Positions 23,573-32,355 of a stretch of 64,000 nucleotides of DNA are shown piece by piece. The stretch comes from Salarchaeum japonicum (GTDB taxonomy: Archaea; Halobacteriota; Halobacteria; Halobacteriales; Halobacteriaceae): positions 248,001-312,000 of the forward strand of contig NZ_CP085324.1 of the NCBI RefSeq assembly GCF_020614395.1. Reading direction: 5' to 3'. Below the pieces are notes generated by a model. That model was not told where the DNA came from. It saw only the letters and a list, made by a program, of their open reading frames with translations, and ran no database searches. The stretch's first letter is position 1. Every line of letters starts with the position of its first letter. Both the position numbers and the translations under genes were made by a program.

Positions 23573-23922
23573 GCGCGCTCGACGCCCTCGCCCGCGCCCT
23601 CATCGGCGTCTCCCTCGTCGTCTTCGTCACGGCGAGCCTCGTCGGCATCTACGTCAGCACCCGCTACCGGGACGCCCTCCACTACCGCGACGGCGTCGAA
23701 GCCATCGGCTACGGCGTCCTCCTCTTCACCGCGTCCGCGGTTCTCCAAACCCTCCACTTCTGGGCGGGCGTCGGAACCGACCTCCTCGTCGCCGCGTCCT
23801 ACCTCGTTCACGGGTTCGCCGCGCTCGCGTTCGCCGTCGGCGCGTGGTACCTCGTCCGCGACCTCATCGTCACCGACCGCGACGACCCCTTCGCCGCACT
23901 CGACGAGGGCCGCGATGAGTGA
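23569..23922 (+). CDS. 117-aa small membrane protein
   Basis: 117 aa with three hydrophobic helices (about residues 8-28, 46-65, 72-96) and a short charged tail (DRDDPFAALDEGRDE). It overlaps its upstream neighbour by 4 bp and its downstream neighbour by 8 bp, so all three genes are translationally coupled. Function unknown; the tail could bind the soluble RecA-like protein encoded next. Confidence 0.8.
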   Translation: MSALDALARALIGVSLVVFVTASLVGIYVSTRYRDALHYRDGVEAIGYGVLLFTASAVLQTLHFWAGVGTDLLVAASYLVHGFAALAFAVGAWYLVRDLIVTDRDDPFAALDEGRDE

Positions 23923-24436
23923 CGACCCTTTCGCCGGCGTCGCACCCGGCACGCAACTCCTCGTCTCCCAGACCAACCACGCCGCCGACATCGCCCCCCT
24001 CCCGACGGACGCCGACCGCCTCCTCGTCGCCACCTACCGCGACACCCCGAACCGGCTCGAACGCCGCCTCCGCGACCACGGCATCGACCCCAGTACCGTC
24101 ACCGTCGTCCCCGTCTCCAGCACCAGCATCGACTACACCGGCCCCCTCACCGTCACCGACCGCGTCGCCCCCAGCGACCTCACCGGCCTCGGCATCCGCC
24201 TCGCCACCGCCCTCGATGACCTCGACGCCGGCGACTGGCTGTACGTCCGCGGCCTCTCCGCCGCACTCATGTACGTCACCCCAGACCGCCTCTACCGCTT
24301 CCTCGACTTCCTCACCCGCGCCGCCAGCGAACGCGACCTCCGCGGCGCCTACGAGTTCTACCGACCCGCCCTCAGCGACACCGTCCACGCCCGCTTCCGC
24401 AGCCTCTTCGCCGACGAAGTATCCACCAGCACTTAG
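23915..24436 (+). CDS. soluble RecA/KaiC-like protein without Walker A
   Basis: 173 aa. The alternating strands and helices (QLLVSQTN, ADRLLVATYR, VTVVPVSS, WLYVRGLSAALMYV) resemble the RecA/KaiC-like haloarchaeal family I recall as DUF7504. No Walker A GxxxxGK[ST] is present, so ATP hydrolysis is unlikely. Its start lies inside the preceding membrane gene, indicating a coupled product. Such proteins often sit near sensory and phosphotransfer genes, but none is seen here. Confidence 0.7.
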   Translation: MSDDPFAGVAPGTQLLVSQTNHAADIAPLPTDADRLLVATYRDTPNRLERRLRDHGIDPSTVTVVPVSSTSIDYTGPLTVTDRVAPSDLTGLGIRLATALDDLDAGDWLYVRGLSAALMYVTPDRLYRFLDFLTRAASERDLRGAYEFYRPALSDTVHARFRSLFADEVSTST

Positions 24437-24499
24437 CCACCACAAAACCACGCCACGCTACGCAGGAACCACGACACCGCAAAAATCGGGGAGACCGCT

Positions 24500-25471
24500 C
24501 TATACGTCGGGTGCGTCGCCGCCGAACTCCTCGATGAGGGCGGGGACGACGTCGAAGAGGTCGCCGACGACGCCGTAGTCCGCGATGTCGAAGATGGGGG
24601 CGTCGGGGTCGGTGTTCACGGCGATGATGGTCTCCGCGCCCTTCATCCCGGCGACGTGCTGGACCGCGCCGGAGATACCGATGGCGAGGTAGACGTCGGG
24701 GGTCACCTGCTTGCCGGACTGGCCGACCTGGCGGTTCTTCGGGAGCCAGCCGTTGTCCACGATGGGGCGGCTGGACGAGAGCGTCGCGTCCGTCGCCTCG
24801 ACGAGCGCTTCGATGAGCGGGAGGTTCTCCTCCTCCTCGATACCGCGGCCGATGGAGACGAGGAACTCGGCCTCGCTGATGTCCACGTCGCCCGCGCCGA
24901 CCTCCTCGAAGCCGGTGACGGTGGAGCGGATGGCGTCCTCGTCGAAGTCAACGTCGAACGCCGAAACGTCGGCGTCGCCGACGCCTTCGGCGGCCGGCCA
25001 CTCGCCGCCCCGGATGGAGACGGCGTACGGGCCCTCCGCGACCTCGATGGTCGTCTCGACCTTCGACCCGTACATCTCGCGGGTCGCCGTGAGGCTGCCG
25101 TCGTACTCGACGTCGACCGCGTCGGAGACGTAGGGGAGACCGAGTTTGTTCGCGATGGCGGGCGCGTAGTCGAGGCCGTTCACGCTGTTCGGAACCACGA
25201 GGAACTCGGGGTCGAGGTCGCCGAACAGGGCTTCGGTGGCCTGCACGTACACGTCGTGGTTGAACTCCTCGCCGTACTCGACGGCGTGGAGTTGATCGAC
25301 GCCCTCGCGGTTCAGCGCGTCCGCGAACGAGTCGGTGTCGCCGCCGACGACGGCGACGTGGAGGTCGCCGCCCGTGGCGTCCGCGAGCTCGCGGCCCGCG
25401 GTCACGAGTTCGAAGGACACGTCGCGGAGTTCGCCGCGGCGGTGCTCGGCGACGGCGAGAACGTCACTCAT
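24500..25471 (-). CDS. etfA: electron transfer flavoprotein alpha subunit
   Basis: 323 aa. The C-terminal FAD-binding domain is clear (GRGI, LSSSRPIVDNGWLPKNRQVG, ISGAVQHVAGMKG, IIAVNTDPDAPIFDIADYGVVGD in pieces), and the N-terminal half is the ETF alpha/beta core. With the beta subunit it forms a soluble FAD heterodimer passing electrons from dehydrogenases (for example acyl-CoA dehydrogenases) to the quinone pool. The ATG overlaps the etfB stop by ATGA. No fixABCX partners are seen nearby. Confidence 0.94.
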   Translation of the reverse strand: MSDVLAVAEHRRGELRDVSFELVTAGRELADATGGDLHVAVVGGDTDSFADALNREGVDQLHAVEYGEEFNHDVYVQATEALFGDLDPEFLVVPNSVNGLDYAPAIANKLGLPYVSDAVDVEYDGSLTATREMYGSKVETTIEVAEGPYAVSIRGGEWPAAEGVGDADVSAFDVDFDEDAIRSTVTGFEEVGAGDVDISEAEFLVSIGRGIEEEENLPLIEALVEATDATLSSSRPIVDNGWLPKNRQVGQSGKQVTPDVYLAIGISGAVQHVAGMKGAETIIAVNTDPDAPIFDIADYGVVGDLFDVVPALIEEFGGDAPDV

Positions 25472-26268
25472 CCGTCCACCACCCCCTTCTCGCGGAGCAC
25501 GTCAGCGAGCTGTGCGGCCTGCTCGCTCGCGTCGCCTTCGAGGTACTGGGCGTCGCTCTCGGTTTCGGGTTCGTACATGTCGGTGAGTTCGAGCGCGCTG
25601 TCCGCGACGCTCGCGTCGAGACCGAGGTCGTCGAACGACTTCGGCGCGATTTCCTTCGACTGCGCCTGCCGGATGCCGCGCAGGCTCGCGTACCGGGGTT
25701 CGTTGATACCGGTCTGGATGGTGAGCACGGCCGGGAGTTCCACGTCCGTGAGCTCCTCGACGCCGCCTTCGAGCTCGCGGTGGACGGACGCGACGCCCTC
25801 GTCGAGCACTTTCTCGGTGTCGAGCGCGTTCACGACCGCCGCCCACTCGAACCCGACCTCCTCGGCGAGCGCGACGCCGGTGCCGCCGAACGCGTCGTCC
25901 GCCGCCTGCACGCCGGAGAGCACGATGTCGGGGTCTTCCTCCTCGACCACGGCGGCGAGGATGTCGGCCTTCGCCTCCACGTCGAGGATGTCGGCGTCCT
26001 CCAGGGCGTCGTCCCACACGCGGACGGCGCGGTCTGCGCCCTTCGCGAGCGCCATCCGAATCGTCTCCTCGGAGCGCTCGGGGCCGATGGTGACCGCGAC
26101 GACTTCCACGTCGTCGCCGGCCTCCTGAAGCTGGACGCCCTCTTCGACGGCGTAGTCGTCCCACTCGTTGAGGTCGTAGTCCAGGTAGGTCTCCTCGATC
26201 TCGCCGTTCGAGATCTCGAAGTCCTCCTCGACTTCGGCCACCTCCTTGACGGTGACGAGAACTTTCAT
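25468..26268 (-). CDS. etfB: electron transfer flavoprotein beta subunit
   Basis: 266 aa from the ATG at 26268 (a TTG two codons earlier is in frame but unneeded). It begins MKVLVTVKEVAEVEEDF and has the AMP-binding-region signatures of ETF beta (VTIGPERSEETIRMALAKGADRAVRV, and LPAVLTIQTGINEPRYASL in part). First gene of the etfBA pair. Between it and the upstream gene lies a small palindrome TTTCGAAA (26302-26309), possibly regulatory. Confidence 0.94.
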   Translation of the reverse strand: MKVLVTVKEVAEVEEDFEISNGEIEETYLDYDLNEWDDYAVEEGVQLQEAGDDVEVVAVTIGPERSEETIRMALAKGADRAVRVWDDALEDADILDVEAKADILAAVVEEEDPDIVLSGVQAADDAFGGTGVALAEEVGFEWAAVVNALDTEKVLDEGVASVHRELEGGVEELTDVELPAVLTIQTGINEPRYASLRGIRQAQSKEIAPKSFDDLGLDASVADSALELTDMYEPETESDAQYLEGDASEQAAQLADVLREKGVVDG

Positions 26269-26317
26269 CGTCAATTACTGCTGTCGCATCGACGTAAACG
26301 CTTTCGAAACGCTTCGC

Positions 26318-27400
26318 CTACGACTCGTCGTTTTCTCCGGGGAGCGAGATGAGGTTCTCCCGGCCGATGCGGAGCTTCTCCACCCGGCCCTCCTCGGCCA
26401 TCGAGGAGAGCAGTTGGGAGACCTTCGCGTTCGACCACCGCGTCTCCTCCACGATTTTCGCCTGCTTCATCCGCCCGCCGTGCTCTTCGAGGAGGCGTTC
26501 GACGCGCTCCTCGTCGCTCAACAGCTCCTCCGCGGCCGCCTCGTCCGCCTCGGACTCGGCGTCGGTCGCGCCCGCGGCGTCCGTCGCGTCGTCACCGGGC
26601 GCGTCGTCCGGCGGCGTCCCCGCGGCGGCATCGCTCGATTGCGACGCGGTCGCGTCCTCGCGGTCCGGGAGAATGGCGTCCCGGATGCTTCGGTCTTTCC
26701 AGACGTAGACGACCGCCGCGCCGACGACCAGCGCGACCACCGCCGCGCCCGCGACGAACAGCCACGGGACGCCCGCGCCGGACGGCCCGCTCTCGGTGAA
26801 CGTCATCGACGGCCCGCTCTCGAACGACTGCGGGCCCGCCCACTGGAGCGCGCCGTTCACCAGTCCGGTCTCCGGCACCGCCGTGTCCGGCGAGTAGCCG
26901 TCCGGCGCGTAGACGAGCAGTTCCTCGCCGTCCTCCAGGCTTCCGAACCAGCCGCCGTCGAACACGTCGGCGACGCGCAGGCTGTCGTTCTCCACCACGC
27001 CGAAGTCCGTCCACGTGAAGGAGAGCGTGAGCACGCCGGTCGTGTTCCCGTCCGACTCCCGCACGGCACCGGTTCGTTCGACCTGCCGAATCGTCATCTC
27101 GCGGCCGACGCGCTCGGACTGCTCCGCGACCACGGTCTCGAACACGTCCACCGTCGGCCCGACGTCGGCCCCGTTCTTGTAGTCCGCGAGCATCGACTCG
27201 AACGCCGCCGTCTCGTTCGCGTCCGAGAGCGCGTACCGCACGGAGACGTTCCAGCGCGCGTCACCGTCCGCCTGGAGGTGGACGGCGACGGTCGTCCCCG
27301 ACGGTTCCGGGGTCGCGGACTGCGCGCCGGCGACACCGCTGACTGCCGCAGGCGCGACGAGGAGGGCGACGAGGGCGAATATCAGGGCGGCCTGCCGCAT
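26318..27400 (-). CDS. membrane-anchored helix-turn-helix protein with secreted N-terminal domain
   Basis: 360 aa from the ATG at 27400. A signal peptide (hydrophobic residues 4-20, then Ala-rich cleavage region) is followed by an extracellular beta-rich domain (about 30-210), one membrane helix (about 217-237), an acidic linker and a cytoplasmic winged helix (about 295-350; QAKIVEETRWSNAKVSQLLS). This DUF7345/DUF7343-like layout suggests a one-component surface sensor that regulates transcription at the membrane. Divergent from a secreted-protein gene, a plausible target. Confidence 0.85.
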   Translation of the reverse strand: MRQAALIFALVALLVAPAAVSGVAGAQSATPEPSGTTVAVHLQADGDARWNVSVRYALSDANETAAFESMLADYKNGADVGPTVDVFETVVAEQSERVGREMTIRQVERTGAVRESDGNTTGVLTLSFTWTDFGVVENDSLRVADVFDGGWFGSLEDGEELLVYAPDGYSPDTAVPETGLVNGALQWAGPQSFESGPSMTFTESGPSGAGVPWLFVAGAAVVALVVGAAVVYVWKDRSIRDAILPDREDATASQSSDAAAGTPPDDAPGDDATDAAGATDAESEADEAAAEELLSDEERVERLLEEHGGRMKQAKIVEETRWSNAKVSQLLSSMAEEGRVEKLRIGRENLISLPGENDES

Positions 27401-27496
27401 GAACACTCCCGAGTGGTTGTCGTGACGGCAAAACGCTTTCCATCATTCGGACAGGTCTCGCGTGGGTTTTTGTAGACCGCGCTCCACCACCCGCGT

Positions 27497-28723
27497 ATGT
27501 CCCGCGTTTCGGCCTCGCTCGCGCTCGCCGCGCTCCTCCTCCTCGCGACGCCGCTCGCCGTCGCCGCCGCGGACGACCCCGCGCTCGCGGAGTCGTCCAC
27601 CGCGGACGCGCAGACCGCCGCGACGGTCGTCGGCCTCTCCGAGAACACGAGTCGCGTCCTCGCCCTCCCCGACGCCCAGCGCTCGAACTTCACCACGCCC
27701 GACGCGTCCGTGATGGCGTCCCTCCGCATGGACACCGCCGCCGCCACGTGGACGCTCTCCCGCGAATCCCTCGCGCAAAAACTCGCCGCCGCGGGGACGC
27801 AAGCCGAACGCCAGCGCGTCCTCGAAAACGCCACCGAGAACGCCGCCGCCGCCGTCGATAGGCTCCTCGAACGCGAACGCGCCGCCCGACAGGCCTACCT
27901 CGACGGCGACAGCACCGCCGAACGGTACGCCACCACGCTCGGCGAACTCCAGACCCGCGCCGACGCCCTCCTCTCCTACATCGGCCCGCGCAACGACCCC
28001 GCGCCGAACTCCCTCCTCTCCTACGCCGACCGCGGCTCCGACCTCCGCTCCACCCTGTTCGCCCTCCAGGCCGAAGTGACGCCGCTCGTCACCGACCCCG
28101 GCGCGAGCGCGGCGCGCGCCGTCCGCGGCGGCCTCGGCGACCGGCTCTCCGTCCTCGCCGCCCCCAGCGGGTTCGCGCTCTCCACCATCGCGGACGGCCT
28201 CTACCAGCGCACCGTCTACCGCACCGACCTCCTCGACGAGAACGGCGCGCGAGAAGTCAGCTCTTCCGAGCTCGACAGCATCCTCGACGCCCTCTACCCG
28301 TGGGCGCGCGGTGGTGACGGCTTCGTTAGCTCCGGCCGGTATCAGTTCGGCGGCTACGCGTACCGTGCCCGCATCACGCACTTACACGGTACAATTCTCT
28401 CCTACATGGACGCGAGTAGTGGCCAGCCCTACCACGAGACCCGGGAAACCGCGCTCTCCGTCGTCGCGACCGACCCCGGGTGGACGAACGCAAGCGGGAA
28501 CTACACGCTCGCGGTGAACCGGTCTTATCCCGGCGGGCCGCTCCGCGTGAGCGTCACGCACGACGGCTCCGCGGTGAGCGTGCCGATAACCATCGACGGT
28601 GAGCGCGTCGGCACGACGGGCGTCGAGGACGGCGTGCTGTGGACGCTCGCGCCCCGCGGCGAGTTCGCGGTGACGACGACCGTGGCCGGCGAGGAGCTGC
28701 GCGTGAACGCGACCGCGACTTGA
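27497..28723 (+). CDS. secreted or surface protein (DUF7096-like)
   Basis: 408 aa. A clear signal peptide (residues 1-24, ending in AVAAAD) is followed by a helical, Ala-rich region with coiled-coil character (about 75-170) and a beta-rich C-terminal domain (about 290-408). It has several N-glycosylation sequons (NFT, NAS, NYT, NRS). I recall DUF7096 for such haloarchaeal proteins. It precedes a pilin-like gene by 27 bp on the same strand and is divergent from the membrane HTH gene. Confidence 0.8.
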   Translation: MSRVSASLALAALLLLATPLAVAAADDPALAESSTADAQTAATVVGLSENTSRVLALPDAQRSNFTTPDASVMASLRMDTAAATWTLSRESLAQKLAAAGTQAERQRVLENATENAAAAVDRLLERERAARQAYLDGDSTAERYATTLGELQTRADALLSYIGPRNDPAPNSLLSYADRGSDLRSTLFALQAEVTPLVTDPGASAARAVRGGLGDRLSVLAAPSGFALSTIADGLYQRTVYRTDLLDENGAREVSSSELDSILDALYPWARGGDGFVSSGRYQFGGYAYRARITHLHGTILSYMDASSGQPYHETRETALSVVATDPGWTNASGNYTLAVNRSYPGGPLRVSVTHDGSAVSVPITIDGERVGTTGVEDGVLWTLAPRGEFAVTTTVAGEELRVNATAT

Positions 28724-28750
28724 AGTAGGAAGCCGCCGCCAGCCGGTGGC

Positions 28751-29569
28751 GTGTCCAGTCGTGCGCTCGCGCCCGTCGTCGGCGTCGCGCTGTTCGCCCT
28801 GCTCACCGTCCTCCTCGCCGCGACCGTCGCCGGACTCGCGGTGTCGGTGACGCCCGCAGACCCGGCGGTCGTCTCGCTCGACGCGAACGCGGACGGCACG
28901 CTCACGTTCCTCCTCGTCTCGGGGTCGCTCGACGCCAGCGACCTCACGCTCGCCGTGCGCGTGAACGACCGGGCGCTCGCCCACCAGCCGCCGGTGCCGT
29001 TCTTCTCGGCGCGCGGGTTCCGGAGCGGCCCCACGGGGCCGTTCAACAGCGCGTCCGACCCCGCGTGGTCGGCGGGAGAACGCGCGTCGTTCCGCATTGC
29101 GGGGACGAACGCGCCGGTGCTGGCCGTCGGCGACGACGTGGAAGTGACGGTGAGAACGAGCCGTGGCGTGGTCGCGGTCGCGTCAGCCGTCGTCGGGAAC
29201 GCGGCCGAACGACACGATGGCTCGCGGCCGGTTCGGTTCCGCCTGCAGGACGCGGTGCTCGACGTCCACGAACCCGGCGTCCCGGAACATCCGGTCGGCC
29301 TCGGCCTCGTCGTAGAACAGCATGATGGCGTCCGCGACCTTCTGCATGACCGTGGAGTCCGGGTAGTCCGGGCCGACGACGAGCACTTTCCCGCCGGGGC
29401 GGACGACCCGTCGGAACTCGCGGAGCGCGAGGTGGGGGTTCGGCCAGTACTCGATGGAGCCGGACGACCAGATGGCATCGAAGGAGTTCGTCGCGAACGG
29501 CAGGCGTTCGGCGTCCCCGCGCGTGAAGTCCACGTCGTCGGTGCCGAGTTTCGCGATGGCCTTCTCTAG
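28751..29569 (+). CDS. pilin-like protein, reading frame runs on antisense to the methyltransferase gene
   Basis: The GTG at 28751 opens SSRALAPVVGVALFALLTVLLAATVAG, close to the archaeal type IV pilin N-terminal signature (class III signal peptide-like with a single helix, residues about 7-28). A plausible domain ends near residue 150 (about 29200), but no stop occurs there; the frame continues 387 bp antisense to the methyltransferase gene and stops at 29569. The last 120 residues look like antisense translation. Either the stop has been lost by frameshift or mutation, or the extension is real. Cotranscribed with the secreted protein gene. Confidence 0.6.
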   Translation: MSSRALAPVVGVALFALLTVLLAATVAGLAVSVTPADPAVVSLDANADGTLTFLLVSGSLDASDLTLAVRVNDRALAHQPPVPFFSARGFRSGPTGPFNSASDPAWSAGERASFRIAGTNAPVLAVGDDVEVTVRTSRGVVAVASAVVGNAAERHDGSRPVRFRLQDAVLDVHEPGVPEHPVGLGLVVEQHDGVRDLLHDRGVRVVRADDEHFPAGADDPSELAEREVGVRPVLDGAGRPDGIEGVRRERQAFGVPAREVHVVGAEFRDGLL

Positions 29570-29806
29570 CTGGTGTTCGGACTGGTCGAGGCCCGTCACG
29601 TCGTCCGTGTACCGGAGGAGTCCCTCGGTGCCGAACCCGGTGCCACACCCCACGTCGAGCACGGAGTCGTCGGAACCGAGGTCGAACCACTCCAGGGTCT
29701 CGTCCCGCATCTCCTCGGTCCAGATGAACGCGTTCACCTCGTCGTACACCTTCGAGAGGTACTTGTAGAAGACGCGCGCCCGGCCTTTGTCTTCGAGGAC
29801 TCCCAT
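29183..29806 (-). CDS. SAM-dependent methyltransferase resembling quinone methyltransferases
   Basis: 207 aa, class I Rossmann fold: motif I VLDVGCGTGFGTEG (residues about 48-61), LDQSEHQL acidic loop, GDAERLPF and GSIEYWP. The LDQS-HQL, GDAE-LPF and GSIEYWP combination closely resembles the MPBQ/MSBQ (VTE3-like) branch of UbiE-type methyltransferases that methylate quinone rings. A menaquinone or related lipid-quinone substrate is a reasonable inference. It is divergent from the ATP synthase operon and its 3' part overlaps the pilin-like frame on the other strand. Confidence 0.85.
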   Translation of the reverse strand: MGVLEDKGRARVFYKYLSKVYDEVNAFIWTEEMRDETLEWFDLGSDDSVLDVGCGTGFGTEGLLRYTDDVTGLDQSEHQLEKAIAKLGTDDVDFTRGDAERLPFATNSFDAIWSSGSIEYWPNPHLALREFRRVVRPGGKVLVVGPDYPDSTVMQKVADAIMLFYDEAEADRMFRDAGFVDVEHRVLQAEPNRPRAIVSFGRVPDDG

Positions 29807-29860
29807 TACGTCGGCGTTCGGCCGGACGCGCCATAGTTCGCTCGGTTCTTTCGCAACTAC

Positions 29861-29868
29861 CTTATACG
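29861..29868 (+). promoter_or_regulatory. TATA box of the ATP synthase operon
   Basis: CTTATACG centred about 34 nt before the atpH ATG at 29898, predicting a short 5' leader of about 8 nt. No other good promoter is obvious inside the closely packed operon, so it probably drives all nine genes. Confidence 0.6.
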
Positions 29869-29897
29869 CGCTCGCTCAATATTTCGCCCGTTAGCCC

Positions 29898-30230
29898 ATG
29901 GCGAGGCCAGAGGTTCTCACACGACTAAAGGAGGCGGAGTCCGACGCCGACGACATCATCGCGGAGGCGAAGGAGGCGCGCGAACAGCGCATCTCCGAGG
30001 CCCGCGAGACTGCGGAGGACATCCGTCAGGAGGCCGAGGAGGAGGCGGCCGAACTCAAGGAAGAACGCCTCTCCGAAGCCCGCGAGGAGATACAGAAAGA
30101 GAAAGAACGCATCCTCGAAGAGGGCGAGGCGGAGCGCGAGGCGTTGCTCGCGACGGCCGCCGAGAACGAGGATGACGCGGTGACGTTCGCCCTCGACCGG
30201 TTCACGGAGGCGGTGCATGCTCAGACCTGA
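29898..30230 (+). CDS. atpH: A-type ATP synthase subunit H
   Basis: 110 aa, almost wholly a charged coiled coil rich in Glu, Arg and Ala (residues 5-95). Subunit H (AhaH) forms part of the peripheral stalk linking the membrane arm to the catalytic head, usually paired with subunit E. First gene of the operon; its end overlaps the start of atpI by 14 bp. The mostly helical composition makes family assignment depend partly on context. Confidence 0.9.
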   Translation: MARPEVLTRLKEAESDADDIIAEAKEAREQRISEARETAEDIRQEAEEEAAELKEERLSEAREEIQKEKERILEEGEAEREALLATAAENEDDAVTFALDRFTEAVHAQT

Positions 30231-32349
30231 GCGAATGAGCAAGGTGTCCGTCGTGGGCACCAACCGAGTCGTGCAGGACGTCATCGAGGCGGCGCACGAC
30301 CAGAACGTCCTCCACTTCAGCGACTCCAGCGGCGACGTCGGCGTCGAGGGGTTCGACGCCGGAAACCCGCTCGACGGCGCGGACGACGCCTCGGACAAAC
30401 TGGTGACGGTTCGGTCGCTCCTCTCCATCCTCGGCGTCGAGGAGGAGGACGCCGGCCCCACCCGCATCGTCACGGACGACGCGCTCGAAAACGAGTTCGC
30501 GGACATCCGCGACGAGGTCAACGAACTCGACGAGCGCCGCACCGAGGTCGAAGACCGACTGAGCGAACTCGAAGACCGCGTCGCCGCGGTCGAACCGTTC
30601 GTCACGCTCGGCATCGACCTCGACCTCCTCCAGGGGTACGACACCGTGGAGGTCGCGGTCGGCGAGGGCGACACGGACGAAATCGAGCACGCGCTCGCCG
30701 ACGAGGGCGACGTGCGGTCGTTCGAGACGTTCAGCGAGGACGGCGTCGTCGCCGTCTTCGCGTACCCGAGCGGCGACGCGACGGATGTCCTGGAGGACGC
30801 GCTGGTCGGCGTGGAGTTCGTCGAACACGAGATTCCGTCGGGTAACGGCAGTCCCGACGACTACCTCGACTCGCTCGAACACAAGCGCCAGAAGCTCGAA
30901 TCGGAACTCGCGACCGTCGAGAACGAACTCGAAGGACTCCGACTCGAACACGCTGGCTTCCTCCTCGCCGCCGAGGAGAAGCTCAACATCGAAGTGCAGA
31001 AGGCCGAAGCCCCGCTCAACTTCGCGACCACGGAACACGCGTTCGTCGCGGAGGGCTGGGTTCCGACCAGCGAGTACGCCGAGTTCGCGTCCGCGGTGCA
31101 GGACGCCGGCGGCGACGGCGTGGACGTTGAGGAACTCGAACGCGCCGAGTACGAACCGCCCGAGCACGAAATCGGCCACGGCGAGCAGGGAGCCGCGCCC
31201 GACGGCGGCACCGCGGAACAGCCGCCGGTCGTGCAGGACAACCCCGGGCCGGTGAAGCCGTTCGAGATGCTCGTCCGCGTCATCAACCGCCCGAACTACT
31301 ACGACCTCGACCCGACGATCATCCTGTTCCTCACGTTCCCGGCGTTCTACGGGTTCATGATCGGGGACGTCGGGTACGGCGTCATCTACGCCGCGGTCGG
31401 CTGGTGGATGTACACCACCCTCGACTCGGACGCGCTCGCCGCGCTCGGCGGCGTCGCCGTCCTCTCCGGACTCGCGACAATCGTGTTCGGGTTCCTGTAC
31501 GGCGAGATATTCGGCTTCCACCTCATCGGCGAGTACCTCTGGAACGGCAGCCCGCCGCTCCACAAGGGCCTGAAGCCCGGGAACGCGGACTGGGCGCGCC
31601 TCTGGCTCGTCGTCTCCGTGCTGGTGGCGCTCGGCCACCTCACGCTCGGGTACGCCATCGACACGTACAAGCGGATGCGTCACGGCGTCTGGGACGCGCT
31701 CACCGAGGGTGCGTCGTGGGCGATTCTGATGGTCGGGCTCTGGGTGTGGATCTTCAGCCACGCGCTCGGCGGCGCGAAACCCGACCTCCTGTTCACCGCG
31801 CTCTCCGGTCAGCCGCTCGGCTTCACCGGATTCGGCGCGACGGTGGGCTGGGCGGCGCTCGCGGTCGGTCTCGTCGGGTACGCGCTCCTCATCTACGCCG
31901 AGGGCGCGGTCGGCGGCATCGAGGGCGCGCTGAACTCGCTCACGCACGTCCTCTCGTACACGCGGCTCGCCGCCGTGATGCTCGCGAAGGGAGGAATGGC
32001 GTTCGTCGTCAACCTCCTCTTCTTCGGCGCGTACGAGACGCAACCCAACGACCCCGAGAGCGGGGAGTTCCACTTCATGCTCGAACACGACTGGAGTTAC
32101 GTACAGACACACTACCCCGAGGCCGAACTGATGTTCGGCGGCCTCGTGCACGGCCCGATCACGGCCGTGCTCGGCGGCATCCTCATCTTCGTCCTCGGTC
32201 ACCTCTTAGTGCTTGCCCTCGGCGTCACGAGCGCCGGCCTACAGGCCGTTCGCCTGGAATACGTCGAGTTCTTTGGGAAGTTTTATGAAGGTGGTGGGAC
32301 GAAATACGAACCGTTCGGCTACGACCGATCCTACACGACCCAAGACTAA
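30217..32349 (+). CDS. atpI: A-type ATP synthase subunit I (subunit a)
   Basis: 710 aa. An N-terminal cytoplasmic region with coiled coils (about residues 85-130 and 220-260) and a C-terminal membrane domain of about seven or eight helices (from about residue 365), including GAALNSLTHVLSYTRL-like and FGFLYGEIFGFH motifs. The membrane arginine of the TRLAAVMLAKGG stretch is part of the proton or ion path. ATG at 30217 (MLRPERMSKV) is chosen because haloarchaeal homologues share this N-terminus. Confidence 0.94.
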   Translation: MLRPERMSKVSVVGTNRVVQDVIEAAHDQNVLHFSDSSGDVGVEGFDAGNPLDGADDASDKLVTVRSLLSILGVEEEDAGPTRIVTDDALENEFADIRDEVNELDERRTEVEDRLSELEDRVAAVEPFVTLGIDLDLLQGYDTVEVAVGEGDTDEIEHALADEGDVRSFETFSEDGVVAVFAYPSGDATDVLEDALVGVEFVEHEIPSGNGSPDDYLDSLEHKRQKLESELATVENELEGLRLEHAGFLLAAEEKLNIEVQKAEAPLNFATTEHAFVAEGWVPTSEYAEFASAVQDAGGDGVDVEELERAEYEPPEHEIGHGEQGAAPDGGTAEQPPVVQDNPGPVKPFEMLVRVINRPNYYDLDPTIILFLTFPAFYGFMIGDVGYGVIYAAVGWWMYTTLDSDALAALGGVAVLSGLATIVFGFLYGEIFGFHLIGEYLWNGSPPLHKGLKPGNADWARLWLVVSVLVALGHLTLGYAIDTYKRMRHGVWDALTEGASWAILMVGLWVWIFSHALGGAKPDLLFTALSGQPLGFTGFGATVGWAALAVGLVGYALLIYAEGAVGGIEGALNSLTHVLSYTRLAAVMLAKGGMAFVVNLLFFGAYETQPNDPESGEFHFMLEHDWSYVQTHYPEAELMFGGLVHGPITAVLGGILIFVLGHLLVLALGVTSAGLQAVRLEYVEFFGKFYEGGGTKYEPFGYDRSYTTQD

Positions 32350-32355
32350 TTAGTC

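Noticed and set aside
26302-26309. TTTCGAAA palindrome upstream of etfB
   Set aside because: Only 8 bp and not repeated; it could be chance, so it is mentioned with etfB but not listed as an operator.
30202-32202. 666-codon minus frame
   Set aside because: Antisense to atpI, which fits the ATP synthase operon in order, length and motifs.
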